Assembly: GCA_041398005.1 (NCBI GenBank)
Contig: JAWKVP010000003.1
Location: 62,001-126,000, forward strand
Direction of reading: 5' to 3'
From: JAGREO01 sp020446285
GTDB taxonomy: Bacteria > Pseudomonadota > Alphaproteobacteria > Geminicoccales > Geminicoccaceae
DNA: 64,000 nucleotides
Part shown: positions 35,466 through 44,318 of the stretch, piece after piece
Numbering within the stretch: the first letter of the stretch is position 1
Layout: every line of letters begins with the position of its first letter
Made by a program: the position numbers and the translations under genes
Notes under the pieces: model-generated
What the model was told of the DNA's origin: nothing
What the model saw: the letters and a program-made list of their open reading frames with translations, nothing else
The model's database searches: none

Positions 35466-35484
35466 GGCGGATTTCCGCCTTTTT
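35466..35484 (+). terminator. short hairpin with T run, plus-strand orientation
   Basis: ggcgg (35466-35470) / ccgcc (35475-35479) is followed by five T (35480-35484). On the plus strand it could stop read-through from the K+ uptake operon before the minus-strand GNAT gene. The stem is short, so support is moderate. Confidence 0.4.
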
Positions 35485-35492
35485 CTTCCGGA

Positions 35493-36014
35493 TCAGCCCT
35501 CGAGACTCCGGGCGAGCATGACCACTTCCTTTTCACCCGGCACATGCACGAGGCGGCCGACCGGTTCGAAGCCGAGGCGCCTGTGAAAGGCGAGCGAGCC
35601 CGGATTCGGCGGAACTGCATTGACCTCACAGAAGATCCAGGGGGCGCCGGCGGCGAATTCGCGGATGAATGCGCCGTAGAGGGCCCTTCCCGCCCCCGTC
35701 CCCCGCGCGGCTGCGTCGATCATGATCCGGTCGACATAGATGAAGCTTGCATGGCGCTGGTCGAACCAGCGGTAGTTCGGGCTCCCGTATGGTGCCCGTT
35801 CGCGCAGTCCGAGCAGTGCGCCGACCGGCCGGCCGTCGATGAAGGCAGCACCCAGCCAGTGCGGCATGGCCAGCCGTTCGCCGAGCCCGGCGGCGTCCAT
35901 CCACCCGACTTCGGGCACATTCGCGGCATTGAGTTCGAGCAGCCAGTCATGGAACTCCGGCCCGATCGCCCGCACCTCCGGCGCCGCTCCTGCATGGTCG
36001 TTCTTCACCGGCAT
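35493..36014 (-). CDS. GNAT-family N-acetyltransferase
   Basis: Transfers an acetyl group from acetyl-CoA to an amine; substrate unknown. 173 residues. The acetyl-CoA loop ARGTGAGRALYGAF (~105-118) follows the beta-4 strand FIYVDRIMID. FHRRLGFEPVGRL near the C-terminus is the usual final GNAT element. ATG 36014 is preceded by GGAGGAGGG in the end of the upstream gene. It begins 1 bp after the binding-protein stop, so the two form an operon. Confidence 0.88.
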   Translation of the reverse strand: MPVKNDHAGAAPEVRAIGPEFHDWLLELNAANVPEVGWMDAAGLGERLAMPHWLGAAFIDGRPVGALLGLRERAPYGSPNYRWFDQRHASFIYVDRIMIDAAARGTGAGRALYGAFIREFAAGAPWIFCEVNAVPPNPGSLAFHRRLGFEPVGRLVHVPGEKEVVMLARSLEG

Positions 36015-36015
36015 G

Positions 36016-37662
36016 TCAGCCCTCCTCCAGCCAGACATCCTCGAAATGCATCTCGAAGGTCGGATGCATGCGGTCATTCCGGACGCGGGGAAGGCTGTGC
36101 TTGTAGAGCGAGCGCCAGTAGGGCTGGATGATGACCCCCGAATCCCGAAGGATGGTCTCGATATCCCTCATCACCGCGCGGCGCTTTCCGGCATCGGCGA
36201 TGGCAAGCGCCTCCTCGAGCTTCGCGTCGAATTGCGGATCGCTCAGGCCCGTTTCGTTCCACGCCTCGCCGGTCCGGTAGGCCAGTGCCAGAACCTGCAC
36301 GCCAAGCGGCCGCATGTTCCAGTTGGTGACCGAGAACGGATATCGGGTCCAGTTGTCCCAGAAGGTGGAGCCCGGCAGGATCGACCGCCTGACCTTGAAA
36401 CCGGCCTCGCGAAGCTGGGCGGCGACGGCATCGGCGGTGTTCTTGCGATAATCGTCGTCGATGGAGATGAGTTCGTGCTCGAAATCCATCTGCCCCGCCT
36501 CCTCCATCAATGCCCGCGCCCTGTCGAGATCGCGCCCGATCTTCGGCAATTGCGCATATTCGGGGTGCATCGGACCGACATGGTGGTTCTCCGCGACACT
36601 GCCGAAGCCGCCGAGCCCCGCCTGCAGCACCATTTCATTGTCGACCGCGAGCTGCAGGGCGTTTCGCACGCGCCGGTCACCATAGGGTGCCGCGCCGACA
36701 TGGGTGCGGACCACGACCGTCGAGGCCGTGACGACCTCCGATTTCACCAGCCCCTCGCGATCCATCGTTTCGATGAAATCGCCGACCGTCTGGTAGTTGG
36801 TGTGGATCTCCCGGGCCCGGAATGCGTCGATCTCGGCGGCCGGATCGGTGCCGAGGTCCAGCCATTCGATACCGTCGAGCCAGACATCGCCTCCCCACCA
36901 GCCGTCGCGACGGCTCACCGAAGCGCTGGCCCCCACCTCGAGACGGTCGAGCCGGAAGGGACCGGTGCCGATCGGGTTGGCGGAGAGATCGGCGCCATCC
37001 GCATCGAAATCCCGGTGCACGATCAGTGCCGGGTAGTCGGACATTCCGGGGATGATGGTGATGTCGGCCTTGGGCAGATGAAGTTTCACGGTATGATCGT
37101 CGACCCTCTCGATGACGCCGTCGCCGACCCGGCCCGTGTCCACATCGATGAGGGTCGCCATGCGCCCGGCCATCGAATTGCCGGTGACACCCTTTTCGCA
37201 CCAGCGGCTGATATTGTGGATGACATCGTCGGCCGTGAAATCGTCGCCATTGCTCCACGTCACACCCTTGCGCACATGGAGCGTGTATTCGGTGGCATCG
37301 TCATTCACCTCCCAGCTCTCGAGCAGCCAGGGCCTGAATGTGCAGTCATGGGTGTAGCGAACGAGCGGCTCGATGACCTGACGGGCGACATTGGCCATTT
37401 CGGACCAGTCGAAGGTCCGCGGATCGACCACGGGACGCACGCTCATCGACACCTTCAGGACACCTCCGCGCCGGCCGTCTGCCGTGCGGGCGGTAGCGGG
37501 CGGCGCCATGCCGATCATGCCCCAGGCGGCGGCGGTGGTCGCACCGAAGGCGCTGGCAAGCCCGAGAAACTCCCGACGGCCGATCATTCCGGCAGCGAGA
37601 TTGCTCCTGAAAACCCTCAGGAAAGGATGTTCGCGGTCGCGCTTGCACTTGCACTTGCGCAT
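36016..37662 (-). CDS. orphan peptide/opine-type ABC substrate-binding protein, Tat-exported
   Basis: 548 residues, SBP_bac_5 family. The N-terminus carries a Tat signal: GRREFLGLASAFG with R29-R30, then a hydrophobic stretch to ~55. The family signature WLLESWEVNDDATEYTLHVRKGVTWSNGDDFTADDV follows. No permease or ATPase gene is adjacent. Start taken at ATG 37662; the region between GGAG and the start codon is a run of nine C (nine G on the plus strand). ATG 37587, just before the Tat motif, is an alternative. Ligand unknown. Confidence 0.88.
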   Translation of the reverse strand: MRKCKCKRDREHPFLRVFRSNLAAGMIGRREFLGLASAFGATTAAAWGMIGMAPPATARTADGRRGGVLKVSMSVRPVVDPRTFDWSEMANVARQVIEPLVRYTHDCTFRPWLLESWEVNDDATEYTLHVRKGVTWSNGDDFTADDVIHNISRWCEKGVTGNSMAGRMATLIDVDTGRVGDGVIERVDDHTVKLHLPKADITIIPGMSDYPALIVHRDFDADGADLSANPIGTGPFRLDRLEVGASASVSRRDGWWGGDVWLDGIEWLDLGTDPAAEIDAFRAREIHTNYQTVGDFIETMDREGLVKSEVVTASTVVVRTHVGAAPYGDRRVRNALQLAVDNEMVLQAGLGGFGSVAENHHVGPMHPEYAQLPKIGRDLDRARALMEEAGQMDFEHELISIDDDYRKNTADAVAAQLREAGFKVRRSILPGSTFWDNWTRYPFSVTNWNMRPLGVQVLALAYRTGEAWNETGLSDPQFDAKLEEALAIADAGKRRAVMRDIETILRDSGVIIQPYWRSLYKHSLPRVRNDRMHPTFEMHFEDVWLEEG

Positions 37663-37664
37663 GA

Positions 37665-37673
37665 GGGGGGGGG
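37665..37673. repeat. homopolymer of nine G (minus strand: C) at a translation start
   Basis: The run lies between the GGAG of the minus-strand binding-protein gene and its ATG, giving a 12-nt spacer. Slippage in such a tract would change ribosome-binding spacing. It is also a place where sequencing errors are common. Confidence 0.8.
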
Positions 37674-37844
37674 TCTCCGGGATGCCTCTGCTTGCGGGAA
37701 GGATGCGGATCGCCCGTCGGCGTCGCGAACCCCCGGAATGCAGGAATTATTCATGGACAATTTCAACCATATGGATAATATATGGTTCGTCCACCCTGTT
37801 CTTGCAGGCAGGGACCTGTTCTTGCGGACATCGAGGCCGGTGTT

Positions 37845-38627
37845 TCAGGGCGTGCAGATCGAACGCTGGGTTGCCTCGCGGATGAATCGGACGATCTCGA
37901 TCACCCGCTCATTGTCGGTATAGAACTCGGCGACCTCGGCCAGCCGGTCGGCGAAGGTTCCCTCGCTCTCGAAGAGCATTCGATAGGCCTGCCGTATCAC
38001 ATGGATTTCGTCATGGCCGATGCCCCGCCGCTTCATCCCCACCGTGTTGAGCCCGGAGAGATGCGCGCGATTGCCCATGACCGACCCGTAGGGAATGACA
38101 TCGCGCTCGACCCCGCTCATGCCGCCGATCATCGCATGCGGGCCGATGCGGACATACTGGTGAACGGCGGAAAGCCCGCCGATGATCGCGTGGTCACCGA
38201 CCCTGACATGCCCGCCGAGGGTCGCATTGTTGGCCATCACCACATGGTTGCCGATCTGGCAGTCATGCGCCACATGGGTGGTCGCCATGAGCAGGCAGTC
38301 ATTGCCCACGCGCGTGACCATTCCGCCACGCTCGGTCCCCGGATGCAGTGTGGCATGTTCGCGGATGACCGTGCGCGCGCCGACGACGAGTTCCGATGGT
38401 TCGCCATCATACTTCATGTCCTGCGGCGGCTGGCCGACGACCGCGAAGGAATGGATGCGACACCCTTCGCCGATCCGCGTGCGTCCATCCACGACCACAT
38501 GCGACAGGAGCTCGCAGCCATCCGCGACATGGACATCGGCACCGATCACGCAATAGGGGCCGACCGCTACGCCGGAACCTATGACGGCACGACCATGGAT
38601 GATGGCCGTCGGGTGGATCACCGACAT
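37845..38627 (-). CDS. lpxA: acyl-ACP--UDP-N-acetylglucosamine O-acyltransferase
   Basis: First step of lipid A synthesis: transfers 3-hydroxyacyl from ACP to UDP-GlcNAc. 260 residues, family length. It starts MSVIHPTAIIHGRAVIGSGV, the beginning of the left-handed beta-helix hexapeptide repeats, and carries the catalytic His in THVAHDCQIGNHV (H121). The helical C-terminal domain (RQAYRMLFESEGTFADRL) is complete. Starts 1 bp after the fabZ stop. In most alphaproteobacteria lpxI and lpxB come next; they are not here. Confidence 0.95.
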   Translation of the reverse strand: MSVIHPTAIIHGRAVIGSGVAVGPYCVIGADVHVADGCELLSHVVVDGRTRIGEGCRIHSFAVVGQPPQDMKYDGEPSELVVGARTVIREHATLHPGTERGGMVTRVGNDCLLMATTHVAHDCQIGNHVVMANNATLGGHVRVGDHAIIGGLSAVHQYVRIGPHAMIGGMSGVERDVIPYGSVMGNRAHLSGLNTVGMKRRGIGHDEIHVIRQAYRMLFESEGTFADRLAEVAEFYTDNERVIEIVRFIREATQRSICTP

Positions 38628-38628
38628 T

Positions 38629-39102
38629 TCAGGCGTCCAGAACCTTGGCCGTGAATTTGGTCTCGGCGACGAGGGTTCCGCCAATGCGCGCCTTGCCCGA
38701 GAAACGCCAGATGCCGAGCTTCTGCCGCTCCTTGACGACCTCGAGTTCGAGCAGGACGCCGGGCCTTACCGGCTGACGGAAGCGTGCATCGTCGATGGCC
38801 ATGAAATAGACGCTGTCGCCCTCGCCGGCACGCGCGCGCGAAGCCACGGTGAGGACCGCCGCGGTCTGTGCCATGGCCTCGATGATGAGGACACCGGGCA
38901 TGATCGGATCGCCCGGAAAGTGCCCCTGGAAGAACGGCTCGTTGAGCGTCACGCCCTTGATCCCGACAGCCCGCTCGAATGCCGCGATCCCGGTGACACG
39001 ATCGACCAGCAGGAAGGGGTAGCGATGGGGAATCATCCGCGTGATGTCTTGCGCCTCGACATCATCGAGCGGTGTTCCCGGTTCGAAGGCCTGATCACTC
39101 AT
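38629..39102 (-). CDS. fabZ: 3-hydroxyacyl-ACP dehydratase
   Basis: Dehydrates 3-hydroxyacyl-ACP in fatty-acid synthesis, competing with lpxA/lpxD for the same precursors. 157 residues, hot-dog fold. Motif IPHRYPFLLVDRV (~25-36) is followed by GHFPGDPIMPGVLIIEAMAQ, with catalytic H61 and E75. I use ATG 39102, which has GGAG 9 nt upstream and overlaps the lpxD stop by 8 bp; upstream in-frame starts lie deep in lpxD. Confidence 0.95.
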   Translation of the reverse strand: MSDQAFEPGTPLDDVEAQDITRMIPHRYPFLLVDRVTGIAAFERAVGIKGVTLNEPFFQGHFPGDPIMPGVLIIEAMAQTAAVLTVASRARAGEGDSVYFMAIDDARFRQPVRPGVLLELEVVKERQKLGIWRFSGKARIGGTLVAETKFTAKVLDA

Positions 39103-40156
39103 CAGCCTCTTCTCCTTCATTGTTTCGGCCCTGACGCGCAAGCCGGCGCAGGGTCGCGACTTCACGTCGCCACCGGGTCACCGGCTGTGCTGGAAAACCT
39201 CCGTAGACGCTTCCGTCCGGAATGTCGCGTGTCACGCCGGACCGCGCGGCAATCCGTACGCCATCGCCGATCCGCAGATGCCCCGAAACCCCGCTCTGCC
39301 CACCCAGGACCGACCGCGCGCCGACCCCGCTGCTGCCGGAGATCCCGGTTTGCGCGACGATCACCGCACCGTCACCGACGCGGACATTGTGGGCGACCAT
39401 CACGAGGTTGTCGATCCGGCAATGGTCGCCGATCACCGTGTCGCCGAGACTGCCGCGGTGAATCGTGACATTGGCACCAAGGCGCGCACCACGTCCGACG
39501 AGAACCCGTCCGAGCTGGGGTATGTCCTCATAGGGGAACGTGCCCATGGCGAAACCGAACCCGGCCTCGCCGATCACCGCTCCCGCCTGAACGACGACCT
39601 CCTCGCCGAGCAGGGCATGACTGATCTTCACGCCACTGCCGATCCGCGACCCGGCGCCGATCACCACACCCGGTCCGATCACCGCGAGCGCGCCGACAGT
39701 CACGTCGCCGCCGATCCGCGAACCCGCCTGAACGACGGCACCGGGTCCGACACGCACGGATTCCGCCAGGCTCGCGCGGCGATCCACCAGCGCATGGCCA
39801 TATCGGCTGTCCGCCTCGAATTCCGCCTCCGCCGGTTCATCCTGCCGATAGAAGGTCCGGGCAATGCGCGCAAATGCGAGCTGCGGATCGTCGACCACCA
39901 GAAGGGTGCAGGCAGCAGGAGCAGCATCGACCAGCTCCGGCGACAGGACGAGCATTCCCGCCCGCGTCGCCGCGGCATCGTCGCGATAGCGCGCGGCACC
40001 GAGAAATGCGACATCGGCGCCCGTGGCATCCGCGAGCGTCGCCACATCGAAAAGGCTCCGTCCGCCATCGCCGGTGATCTGGCCACAGCCGGCCGCGGCC
40101 GCGAGCTCGCCAGCCGAAAAGGGGCCGGAACGGCGGAAGAATCGTGTATCCGCCAC
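39095..40156 (-). CDS. lpxD: UDP-3-O-(3-hydroxyacyl)glucosamine N-acyltransferase
   Basis: Third step of lipid A synthesis, N-acylating UDP-3-O-acyl-glucosamine. 353 residues. An N-terminal uridine-binding domain (FLGAARYRDDAAATRAGMLV) is followed by hexapeptide repeats from ~110, and the catalytic His lies in IDNLVMVAHNVRVGDGAVI. GTG start at 40156, 4 bp after the skp stop. The last codons overlap fabZ. Confidence 0.95.
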   Translation of the reverse strand: MADTRFFRRSGPFSAGELAAAAGCGQITGDGGRSLFDVATLADATGADVAFLGAARYRDDAAATRAGMLVLSPELVDAAPAACTLLVVDDPQLAFARIARTFYRQDEPAEAEFEADSRYGHALVDRRASLAESVRVGPGAVVQAGSRIGGDVTVGALAVIGPGVVIGAGSRIGSGVKISHALLGEEVVVQAGAVIGEAGFGFAMGTFPYEDIPQLGRVLVGRGARLGANVTIHRGSLGDTVIGDHCRIDNLVMVAHNVRVGDGAVIVAQTGISGSSGVGARSVLGGQSGVSGHLRIGDGVRIAARSGVTRDIPDGSVYGGFPAQPVTRWRREVATLRRLARQGRNNEGEEADE

Positions 40157-40160
40157 GCTG

Positions 40161-40721
40161 CTAGTCGGACGCCGCGGCCTGAAGCGCCACGTCGGGCAGC
40201 TTGGCGTCCAGTCGGGTCAGGACTTCTTCGGTGAGATCGATGCGCGGCGAGAACAGCAGCACGCCCGAACTCGGCAGAACGACATTGAAACCGGCATGTT
40301 CGGCGAGTTCGCCCACCACCTCGATGAGCATGTTGCGAACCTGCGAAAGGGCCGCCGATGACACGTCGTCGAGCTGGCGCCTTCGCTCCTGGACCATCCG
40401 CTGGACTTCCGCAACATCGTCCTCGAACGTCTGTCGCTTGTCCGCATAGGCCTCGGCGGAAAGGAGCGTGCGCTGCTTGGTCAGCGCCTTGTCCTCATCA
40501 TGCAGGCGCTGTTCCTCGCGGGCGATCTGGTCCTGGTAACGCTTGCGCCGCGCCTCGACCTGCGCGCGGATGCTCTGGGCGGCCTTCGCGTCGCGAAGGA
40601 TCCGTTGATAATCGATCACCGCCGCGACCGCAGGCTCGAGCGGCTTCACCGTCTGGCCTGCCACGGGCGCCGGCAGGACCAGCCAGACGAATGCAAATGC
40701 GGCGGCAAGCAGACGGACCAT
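40161..40721 (-). CDS. skp: OmpH/Skp-family periplasmic chaperone
   Basis: Holds unfolded outer-membrane proteins for the Bam complex. 186 residues. Signal peptide MVRLLAAAFAFVWLVLPAPVAG (cleavage ~22). VIDYQRILRDAKAAQSIRAQVEARRKRYQDQI is the family pattern, followed by a long charged coiled-coil (residues ~45-125) that forms the tentacles. ATG 40721 has GAGG 9 nt upstream. Only 10 bp separate it from the bamA stop. Confidence 0.88.
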   Translation of the reverse strand: MVRLLAAAFAFVWLVLPAPVAGQTVKPLEPAVAAVIDYQRILRDAKAAQSIRAQVEARRKRYQDQIAREEQRLHDEDKALTKQRTLLSAEAYADKRQTFEDDVAEVQRMVQERRRQLDDVSSAALSQVRNMLIEVVGELAEHAGFNVVLPSSGVLLFSPRIDLTEEVLTRLDAKLPDVALQAAASD

Positions 40722-40731
40722 CGTCGTTACC

Positions 40732-43014
40732 TCAAAAGCGCGTACCGAACGAGATCCGGAAACTCTCCGTCTCGTCCTCATCCTCCTCCACAAGGGCCTG
40801 GGAGAAATCGATGGAAAGTGGCCCGAGCGGCGAAAGCCAGGAAAGACCGACACCCGCGCCGACGCGAAGATCGCCGCTGTCCTGCAGGGACGGGCCATTG
40901 ACATCGATCTCCGTCAGCGTGCCGGCATCGACGAACGTCCGCCCGAACATGCGCAGTTCCTCGGGCAGTCCGAGCGGGAACCGCAGTTCCGCCGTACCCG
41001 TATAGTACAGATTGCCGCCGAGCGCATCCTCGGTGAGCGAGTCCCTCGGACCGATGCCGCCCGCACTGAAACCGCGCAGGCTCGACCCGCCGATGAAGAA
41101 CCGGTTGGAGAGGTGAACGTCCTCCCCGGAAAATCCGAAGATGTAGCCGATACCACCGCCGAGATTGAGCACCACGTCAGGCACGAACTGGAAATAATAG
41201 TCGGCACGCCCTTCATGCATCAGGAACCTGTTGTCGCCGCCGAGACCGGCGAGTTCCTGATCCAGACGCAGGAGATAGCCCTCGGAGGGAAGAAAGCGGG
41301 TATCCCGCCGGTCGTAGCTCAGGGTCTGGCCGATCGCCGAGGTGAGCCGGCTGCCCTCCTCGTCGCGAATGAAGACCGAGGCCGAGTTGGACACGTTCTC
41401 GATCTCGTCATCACGCAATGTGTAACGGACCGAATGACGAAGATGCTCGGTCAGCGGATAGCCGGCCCGAAGGACGCCACCGGTCGAGGTCTCGTCGAAC
41501 GAGCTTTCCGACTGATAGTCGGTCTTGCGACGGAAGACATCGAAACCGGCGGCAAGCTCGCGATTGAGGAAATAGGGTTCGGTAAAGCTGAACTCGATGT
41601 CCTGGCGGCGTCCGGAGACCGTGAAATTGCCGCTGACCGTCTGTCCCCGGCCGAGCAGGTTGCGCTCGGTCAACCGGATATCGAACAGCGGACCGTCACT
41701 GGTCGAGAAGCCGGCACCGAAGGAAAGCTCGCCGGTCGAGCGTTCGGAGACCTTGATCCCGATATCGATGCGGTCCGATGCGGCCGCTGGCGTGGTCGAG
41801 ACATCGACAGTCTCGAAATATCCGAGATTGCGGATACGCTGCTGCGAGCGGCGGAGCAGCGCCACATTGTAGGCGTCGCCCTCGGCGAGACGCATCTCGC
41901 GGCGGATCACCTCGTCCAGCGTGCGCACATTGCCGGAAATATCGATGCGGTTGACATAGACCCGCTGGCCCTCGTTGATCGTGAAATCGATGTCGATCGC
42001 AAGGTCGGTGTGATCGATGTTGGTGACGGGATCGATGCTGGCGAAGGCGTAACCGAGTTCGCCGGTCTTGTCGGTCAGCGCATCGATCGTGTTCTCGACG
42101 AGTTCCGCATTGTAGATTTCGCCGCTCTCCATCTCGACCAGTTCCTCGAGCTGGTCGACCGACAGATCGCGGATCGTGCTCGACAGCCCGATCAGGCCGA
42201 AACGGTACTGCTGTCCCTCATCGACGGTGAAGGTGATATAGAAGGCGCTTCCGTCCGGCGTGAGTTCGGCGATCGCCGAGACGACCGCGAATTCGGCATA
42301 GCCGCGTTCGAGATAGAAACGGCGCAGCAGTTCCTGGTCGAATGCCAGCCTGTCCGGATCGTAGGTGTCGGCGCTGGTGAGAATGCGCCAGAACGCGCTT
42401 TCCTTGGTCTCGATCACACCGCGCAGGGTACTGTCCGAAAACTGTTCGTTGCCGATGAAGCTGATGCCGGCGACCGAGGTCTCGGGCCCTTCCTCGATCT
42501 CGAAAACGAGATCGACGCGGTTCTGGTCGAGTTCGATGATCTTGGGTTCGACCTGTGCCGCATAGCGGCCATTGCGGCGATAGATCTCGATGATCCGCGA
42601 CACGGCGGTCTGCACCTTGGCGCGGGTGTAGACCGTGCGCGGACGGATCTGGACTTCCGCATCGAGCACCTCGTCCTCGATCCGCAGGTTCCCTTCGAAG
42701 GCAACGCGATTGACGATCGGATTCTCGATCAGTCGCACGAGCAGCGTGTCGCCCGAACGGGTGATCGAGACATCGTCGAAAAGGCCGGTGGCGAACAGGT
42801 TCTTGAGGGAACGGTCGAGCGCCGACGGATCGAACGGATCACCGGGCCGGACCGCAAGATAACTCTCGACGGTCGCGGATTCGATCCGCTCGTTTCCTTC
42901 GATGACAATATCCCTTATCGGATCGCCAGCCGTTTGCGCGTAAGAAATTCCTGAAATCGAGAGTTGAGCCGCAAGACACAGTACGGCTCCGATGAAAGGC
43001 AGAAAGCGACGCAT
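40732..43014 (-). CDS. bamA: outer-membrane protein assembly factor BamA
   Basis: Central subunit of the BAM machine. 760 residues: signal peptide (cleavage after SYA, ~26), five POTRA domains (~29-430; the first starts IRDIVIEGNERIESATV), then the 16-strand barrel (~430-760). Barrel loop 6 carries GGSSLRGF, the (V/L)RGF motif, and the last residue is Phe (ISFGTRF). Follows rseP by 160 bp, the usual order. Confidence 0.97.
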   Translation of the reverse strand: MRRFLPFIGAVLCLAAQLSISGISYAQTAGDPIRDIVIEGNERIESATVESYLAVRPGDPFDPSALDRSLKNLFATGLFDDVSITRSGDTLLVRLIENPIVNRVAFEGNLRIEDEVLDAEVQIRPRTVYTRAKVQTAVSRIIEIYRRNGRYAAQVEPKIIELDQNRVDLVFEIEEGPETSVAGISFIGNEQFSDSTLRGVIETKESAFWRILTSADTYDPDRLAFDQELLRRFYLERGYAEFAVVSAIAELTPDGSAFYITFTVDEGQQYRFGLIGLSSTIRDLSVDQLEELVEMESGEIYNAELVENTIDALTDKTGELGYAFASIDPVTNIDHTDLAIDIDFTINEGQRVYVNRIDISGNVRTLDEVIRREMRLAEGDAYNVALLRRSQQRIRNLGYFETVDVSTTPAAASDRIDIGIKVSERSTGELSFGAGFSTSDGPLFDIRLTERNLLGRGQTVSGNFTVSGRRQDIEFSFTEPYFLNRELAAGFDVFRRKTDYQSESSFDETSTGGVLRAGYPLTEHLRHSVRYTLRDDEIENVSNSASVFIRDEEGSRLTSAIGQTLSYDRRDTRFLPSEGYLLRLDQELAGLGGDNRFLMHEGRADYYFQFVPDVVLNLGGGIGYIFGFSGEDVHLSNRFFIGGSSLRGFSAGGIGPRDSLTEDALGGNLYYTGTAELRFPLGLPEELRMFGRTFVDAGTLTEIDVNGPSLQDSGDLRVGAGVGLSWLSPLGPLSIDFSQALVEEDEDETESFRISFGTRF

Positions 43015-43049
43015 GATCGAACCCTAGTCTCCAAGCCCCGACAGCATTC

Positions 43050-43075
43050 ACCCTGCCTTGGGCGTCCGGCAGGGT
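43050..43075. promoter_or_regulatory. 8-bp stem-loop in the rseP-bamA spacer
   Basis: accctgcc (43050-43057) pairs with ggcagggt (43068-43075) around a 10-nt loop, 36 bp upstream of bamA on the minus strand. It lacks a T run, so a leader structure or partial terminator between rseP and bamA is possible. Confidence 0.4.
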
Positions 43076-43174
43076 GGCGCGCTCGTGGAGACGTTGCGGC
43101 TGACGTGATTGGAGAACCGGGTTCGATGTGGCAGGCGGTGCGGATGCTTCAGCCTGCCCTGCCCGCCTGATCGA

Positions 43175-44296
43175 TCAGGAAATGAGCCCGGTCACGAACT
43201 CGATGACATCGAGATGCACAAGGTCGTTCCATGTCGCGAACACCATGAGACTCAATACCATCGCCAGCCCGACCCGAAAGGCAATTTCCTGACTTCGTTC
43301 CGTCAACGGCCGTCCACGTGCGGCCTCGATGGTGTAGAGCACGAGATGACCGCCGTCCAGCATCGGGATGGGAAAGAGGTTGATCAATCCAAGATTGATT
43401 GAAAGTACGGCTGTAAACCAGATAACCGGGACGATCCCGTCCTGGGCGATCTCTCCGGACATCTGGGCAATCCGCAATGGCCCGCCGAGTTCGTCGGCAC
43501 TGCGGCTACCCACGATCATCTCGCCAAGGGCGCGAAGCGTGCCCGTGACCATCTTTCCGGTTTCGGCGAACGCCTCGAACACCGCCGAGCCGGGCGAACT
43601 GGTGCGGAATTCGATGGCGTTGCTGGTGATGCCGATCAGGCCCACACGGTGGAACTGGCCGAAACGATCCTCGATCTCCTGAAGCTCGGGCGTGACGACG
43701 ACATCGAAGGTCCCTTCGCCGCGCTCGACGGTGAAGTTCAACGGCACTTCGGCCGACGGCCGCACATACTCCTGCAGATCCTGGAAGCTCTCGATCGCCG
43801 CGCCATCGACCGCGACGATGCGGTCATCGGTCACGAGCCCCGCCGCCGCGGCCGGGCTTCCATCCCGCACATCGGCAACGACCGCCGGTGTGTAGGGACG
43901 GCCGCTCATCATGAAGAGGAGAGCCAGAACAACGATGGCGAAAATGAAATTGGCCGCCGGCCCCGCGAACACGACGGCCATGCGCTGCCAGACGCTCTTG
44001 GCCGGAAAACTGTCCGGATCGCTCGCCGTCCCGGCATCGGCGGTCGCGCTCGTCGCGTCCGCGTCACCCAGCATCTTCACATAGCCGCCAAGCGGTATCC
44101 AGCTGAACTTCCAGCGCGTGCCATGCCGGTCGTTGAAGCCGAACAGCTCCTGACCGAAGCCGATGGAAAAGGTCTCGACGCGAATGCCGTTCCGCCGGGC
44201 GACCCAGTAATGACCATACTCGTGCACGAACACGACGACGGAGAGAATGATCAGGAACGGGAGAACATATCCGGTGATCTGATTGATCAGGTCCAT
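43175..44296 (-). CDS. rseP: site-2 intramembrane metalloprotease RseP
   Basis: Cleaves membrane-bound anti-sigma factors and remnant signal peptides. 373 residues. Zinc motif H25-EYG-H29 in the first helix; a PDZ domain (~125-200, VVADVRDGSPAAAAGLVTDDRIVAVDG); the second metal-site motif LFPIPMLDGGH in the C-terminal half. E. coli RseP has two PDZ domains; here only one is clear, common in alphaproteobacteria. Lies 22 bp after dxr. Confidence 0.95.
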   Translation of the reverse strand: MDLINQITGYVLPFLIILSVVVFVHEYGHYWVARRNGIRVETFSIGFGQELFGFNDRHGTRWKFSWIPLGGYVKMLGDADATSATADAGTASDPDSFPAKSVWQRMAVVFAGPAANFIFAIVVLALLFMMSGRPYTPAVVADVRDGSPAAAAGLVTDDRIVAVDGAAIESFQDLQEYVRPSAEVPLNFTVERGEGTFDVVVTPELQEIEDRFGQFHRVGLIGITSNAIEFRTSSPGSAVFEAFAETGKMVTGTLRALGEMIVGSRSADELGGPLRIAQMSGEIAQDGIVPVIWFTAVLSINLGLINLFPIPMLDGGHLVLYTIEAARGRPLTERSQEIAFRVGLAMVLSLMVFATWNDLVHLDVIEFVTGLIS

Positions 44297-44318
44297 TCGA
44301 GGCCTTTCGATCGACGGT

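Noticed and set aside
37795..37825. Two copies of cctgttcttgc 20 bp apart after lpxA
   Set aside because: Only 11 bp match and there is no further copy; too weak to call a repeat array.
41113..42954. 613-codon plus-strand frame opposite bamA
   Set aside because: The bamA product is complete with POTRA domains and barrel; the opposite frame has no motif and no start site.
43166..43179. 14-bp palindrome cctgatcgatcagg at the rseP stop codon
   Set aside because: It overlaps coding sequence and is short; likely chance in a GC-rich genome, so not listed as a site.
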